The translations under genes and the position numbers were made by a program. Below the pieces are notes generated by a model. It ran no database searches, had not been told where the DNA came from, and saw nothing but the letters and a program-made list of their open reading frames with translations. Below are positions 61,279 to 64,000 of a stretch of 64,000 nucleotides of DNA, one piece after another; position 1 is the stretch's first letter, and each line of letters begins with the position of its first letter. Source of the stretch: Perognathus longimembris pacificus (taxonomy: Eukaryota > Chordata > Mammalia > Rodentia > Heteromyidae); NCBI RefSeq assembly GCF_023159225.1, contig NC_063164.1, positions 74,543,800 to 74,607,799 of the forward strand, given 5' to 3'.

Positions 61279-61296
61279 TGGGGTTTCATCCGGGAT
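61279..61296 (+). other. Retroviral primer-binding site, tRNA-Pro-like
   Basis: TGGGGTTTCATCCGGGAT starts two bases after the LTR end. It matches the 3' end complement of tRNA-Pro, the usual gammaretroviral primer, at 15 of 18 positions. The mismatches may be decay or use of a different tRNA. Confidence 0.75.
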
Positions 61297-61327
61297 AGCC
61301 CCAGAGATCCCCGAGACCCCAGACTCC

Positions 61328-61336
61328 AAAGGTAAG
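61328..61336 (+). promoter_or_regulatory. Candidate retroviral 5' splice donor
   Basis: AAAG|GTAAG lies 32 bases after the primer-binding site, a strong consensus donor in the leader. It would serve a spliced subgenomic RNA. No RNA evidence is available. Confidence 0.5.
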
Positions 61337-61668
61337 AAAACAGCGCTGTTCATTTGTCATGTCCTGTAATTTGTCTGTTTGTCTGTTTTGCTTCTGCTTA
61401 ATTTTTGAAGGGGTTGTCGAAGCAGACACACTTACTTGTCAATCCTGGGGAGACTGGGGCATGCCCCAGACTCTCCACCCTTGAAGGGGGTCCCTGGAAC
61501 CCCGCCTTCAACTTGGGTCCACTCCTTCTACTCCCTTGCAAGAGGTTGTGGGCCAACTTGGAAGATCTCTAACTCGTAGCTTTTCTTTTTCTCAGGCCTG
61601 TGTGTTTTCCTTCTTTTGTATTGTTTTGTTTTTTGGTAGCCTTTTGGACTGAACATCTGATCAGAGAT

Positions 61669-61824
61669 ATAGGTAACGTTCTATCTTGGGGACCTCCATT
61701 TAGCCCCCTAGATTTGACCCTAGCTCACTGGAGGGAGGTCAAGGAGATAGCTCAGAACCAAGGTGTTATCCTTAAGAAGGAAAAGTGGATCACCCTGTGC
61801 AAGTCAGAATGGCCCACCCTTTAG
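61669..61824 (+). pseudogene. gag: gag, matrix region (broken)
   Basis: The frame carries the N-terminal matrix signature of gammaretroviral Gag, including an L-T-L-x-H-W-x-E-V segment and a C-x-x-E-W-P segment. It begins with a Gly-Asn preceded by an ATA codon where the start methionine would be expected, and ends at TAG (61822-61824). The same frame stays open upstream to 61600. Downstream, 61825-62056, the expected proline-rich region is in broken frames (for example the proline codons near 62000-62030). Confidence 0.85.
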
Positions 61825-62056
61825 GAAGCTAATTTGCCACCTGAGAGGAGCTTTGACATTGTTAAGATCAGGACTTTACAATGCCTAATCGACACCCCTC
61901 CGTTCAGGCTGTCTAGACCAGGTTCCTTATGTAGACACATGGAGGGAACTTGTTGACAGGGACGCTCCAGCTTGGGTTCAGCCTTTCTTACCAACGCCCT
62001 CCTCCACTCCTTCCCCTACCCTAATATTCATTCCAAAGACACAGGGTGACAAGAGA

Positions 62057-62599
62057 GACCAATACTGGCCATTTTCTACTAGTGATCTTTACAATTGGCA
62101 TACCCAAAATGCCCCCTTTTCTGAGAAGCCCCAGGATTTAATTCGCTTGCTTGAAACTATACTTTTCACTCACCAGCCCACATGGGATGATTGTAGCCAG
62201 CTTTTACAGGTCCTATCCACCACTGAGGAGAGAGATTGTATCCAGGAAGTGGTCCGGAGACTTATCCCCAGCCCCACCAGAGTGCCCATCATGGATCCTG
62301 CCTTGATTGCTACCTATTTTCCCGAGACCCGACCAACATGGGACTATAATACGGCTGAAGGTAGGGAGCGACTCCTTGTCTATCGCCAGGCTCTGCTAGC
62401 AGGTCTCAAGGCGGCGGCTCGCCGACCTACCAATATGGCCAAAGTTTATGATATTCGACAGGGAGGAAGTGAAAGTCCGGCAGCATACCTTGAGTGGCTT
62501 GTGGAAGCCTTTAATCAATACACTCCGTATGATCTTGAGACCCAGGAATCTGCTCAGATGATTATGTTTGCCTATGTAAATCAAGCTGCACTGACATGA
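62057..62599 (+). pseudogene. gag: gag, capsid region (partly open)
   Basis: An open stretch of about 180 codons covers most of the capsid: the Trp-Pro-Phe start region, a Q-P-T-W-D-D segment, Y-R-Q-A-L-L-A-G-L, and the major homology region (I-R-Q-G-x-x-E-S, then A-Y-L-E at about 62453-62500). It ends at TGA (62597-62599) after a frame change near the capsid C-terminus; the following capsid and nucleocapsid sequence continues in another frame from 62596. Confidence 0.9.
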
Positions 62600-63038
62600 A
62601 GCGAAAGTTGCAGGCTCTAGACAGGCTTGGTGAAAAATCTGTTAGGGATCTAGTGGCAGTGGCGAATATAATAAGAGAGAAACAGGAGAACAAAGACAGG
62701 AAAGGAAGGACAAAGAACGTGGAATCGAGCAAGAAAAGAGGAACAGAGTTAAGGAAAGGAGTTTGGCTAGAATTTTGGGGCAACAACAGGCACAATACAA
62801 AGAACTCAGGGAAATCCTGACTTCTGTGCAGGCTGGAAACTTTAGACAGTCCGCCTCTCCAAGTAAGGAACAGGAGCCGAAACCCCAATCAAGAGTGGGG
62901 AAGAATCAATGTACCTATTGCTAGGAGGAGGGGCATTGGATCAAAAACTGCCCAGTGCTAGCCAAGAAAAAGGAGGAAAAACAAAAAGTAGGATCAAGAG
63001 TGTTGCCAGCCTTAGAGATGGCTGAGGACAGTGACTGA
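62600..63038 (+). pseudogene. gag: gag, capsid C-terminus and nucleocapsid (broken)
   Basis: A charged Lys/Glu/Arg-rich stretch precedes one CCHC zinc knuckle at 62910-62951, with spacing C-x2-C-x4-H-x4-C. An in-frame TAG (62922-62924) falls inside the knuckle immediately after its second cysteine. The frame then runs to a TGA at 63036-63038. That TGA stands directly before the protease region in the same frame, the place where gammaretroviruses have a readthrough stop. Confidence 0.85.
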
Positions 63039-63596
63039 GGGAGTCGGGGCTCAGATCCCCTCCTTGAGCCCAGGATAACATTGAAAGTGCAAGGGAATCC
63101 AGTCATGTTCATGGTAGATACGGGAGCAGAAAATTCAGTATTACTAGCCCCTAGAGGGCTGATGTCCACTAAAACAACATGGGTCCAAGGTGCGACGGGC
63201 ACTAAACCCTATAAATGGACTACTCGAAGAACAGTGGACTTGGGAGTGGGCCAGGTAACCCACTCATTTTTAGTCATCCCTAACTACCCCTATCCATTGC
63301 TTGGACATGATCTCTTAACAAAAATGAAAGCTCAAATACAGTTCACAGGCAGAAGGGCTTCTGTGACGAACTCAAGAGGAAAGCCTGTTAGTATACTAAT
63401 AACTAGCAAGTTAGAAGAGGAGTATAGGCTTTACCAGCATCCCAAGCCTAAGTCTCTGGAAAATGAGTGGCTACGGGCATTTCCCCAAGCATGGGCAGAA
63501 ACTGGGGGAATGGGACTGGCAAAACATCGTTCTCCAATCTTTGTGGAACTCAAAGCCAGAGCCGACCCAGTAAGAGTTTGCCAGTACCCTATGTGA
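63039..63596 (+). pseudogene. pol: Retroviral protease and start of reverse transcriptase (pro-pol)
   Basis: The aspartic protease active site reads D-T-G-A at 63117-63128, and the C-terminal protease motif L-L-G-H-D-L-L follows (about 63297-63317). The frame then enters the RT N-terminal linker (W-x-x-x-F-P-x-A-W-A-E) and stops at TGA 63594-63596. In an intact virus the protease would be cleaved from Gag-Pol. Here only this stretch of about 185 codons is uninterrupted. Confidence 0.92.
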
Positions 63597-64000
63597 CTAG
63601 AAGCAAAGAAAGGGATCACTCCTCACATCAGAAAATTGTTAGATTTAGGAGTTCTGAAGCCCATCCAGTCAGCCTGGAATACTCCACTGTTGCCTGTAAA
63701 AAAGCCTAATTCTAATGATTACAGACCTTGAGACTTGAGAGAAGTTAACAAGAGAGTAATGGACATTCATCCAAAAGTCCCAAGCCCATATACCCTGCTG
63801 AACTCCCTGTCACCGAGCCATGTGTGGTATACTGTGTTGGATCTAAAGGATGCTTTCTTTAGCCTGCCCTTAGCCCCACAGAGCCAAAGCTACTTTGCAT
63901 TTACTTGGCATGATCGTGAAATCAGTATAAGCTGTCAATTGACCTGGACCAGGCTGCCTCAAATATTCAAGAATTTGCCTATCATCTTTGATGAGGCGTT
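63597..64000 (+). pseudogene. pol: Reverse transcriptase domain, broken and cut by the window end
   Basis: The same frame continues after the stop with RT fingers and palm sequence: S-x-W-N-T-P-L, then D-Y-R-P followed by an in-frame TGA (63729-63731), then the first catalytic aspartate region L-D-L-K-D-A-F-F near 63837-63860. The window ends at an F-D-E-A motif, before the Y-x-D-D box. Two stops within the first 135 bases make it non-functional. Confidence 0.9.

Larger units (their letters stand above)
60928..64000 (+). mobile_element. Defective class I (gammaretrovirus-like) endogenous retrovirus, 5' part
   Basis: The order is LTR, primer-binding site, splice donor, gag (matrix, capsid, nucleocapsid), protease and reverse transcriptase, all on the plus strand. 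GC content is clearly higher than in the preceding 60 kb. Gag and pro-pol share one frame around a single stop, as in gammaretroviruses. Multiple stops and frame changes make it non-functional. The provirus continues beyond 64000; the rest of pol, any env and the 3' LTR are outside the window. Confidence 0.93.

Overview
This looks like a gene-poor, AT-rich piece of a rodent nuclear genome, most likely a geomyoid (kangaroo rat, pocket mouse or pocket gopher). The diagnostic feature is a dimeric SINE whose left half is an ID-like, tRNA-Ala-derived unit and whose right half is a second conserved unit of about 100 bp. It is present in seven near-full-length copies with A-tails and target-site duplications (TSDs), plus an older divergent copy. 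This architecture matches the IDL-Geo family described for Geomyoidea. The species call is an inference; the SINE structure is seen directly.

I find no convincing host protein-coding gene. Nearly every open frame in the first 60 kb is either a chance frame in AT-rich DNA or a translation of a SINE, an L1 or a microsatellite. One exon-like segment (minus strand, 31902-32040) is flagged but unproven.

Layout: 1-16 kb is repeat-rich. It holds an L1 fragment of 3.3 kb with a nested SINE, several truncated L1 3' ends, many SINEs and microsatellites. 16-42 kb is mostly unique AT-rich DNA with scattered SINEs, one L1 (22.0-22.9 kb), a decayed 20-bp tandem array (33.3-33.5 kb) and a strong AT palindrome (40.8-40.9 kb). 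42-45.2 kb holds two L1 insertions. 45.2-54.2 kb is almost free of young repeats and carries old L2, MIR and LTR-like remnants. 54.2-60.9 kb is again L1-rich. 60.9-64.0 kb is the 5' part of a defective gammaretrovirus-like (class I) endogenous retrovirus: LTR, primer-binding site, splice donor, broken gag, then protease and the start of reverse transcriptase. It is cut off by the window edge.

The elements record a history. Young L1 copies share one 3' UTR with a G-rich polypurine block, and three L1 insertions carry the internal inversion expected from twin priming. IDL-Geo SINEs, presumably mobilised by L1, sit in A-rich targets, inside an L1 and inside an old MIR. The right half of IDL-Geo also resembles the tRNA-like half of an older 7SL-tRNA composite SINE present here in several decayed copies. 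I saw no previously undescribed functional system. The items most worth checking are the 20-bp array, a 37-bp tailless SINE-fragment insertion with a perfect TSD, the AT palindrome, the ancestry of the Geo monomer, and the in-frame TGA between gag and pro in the provirus.
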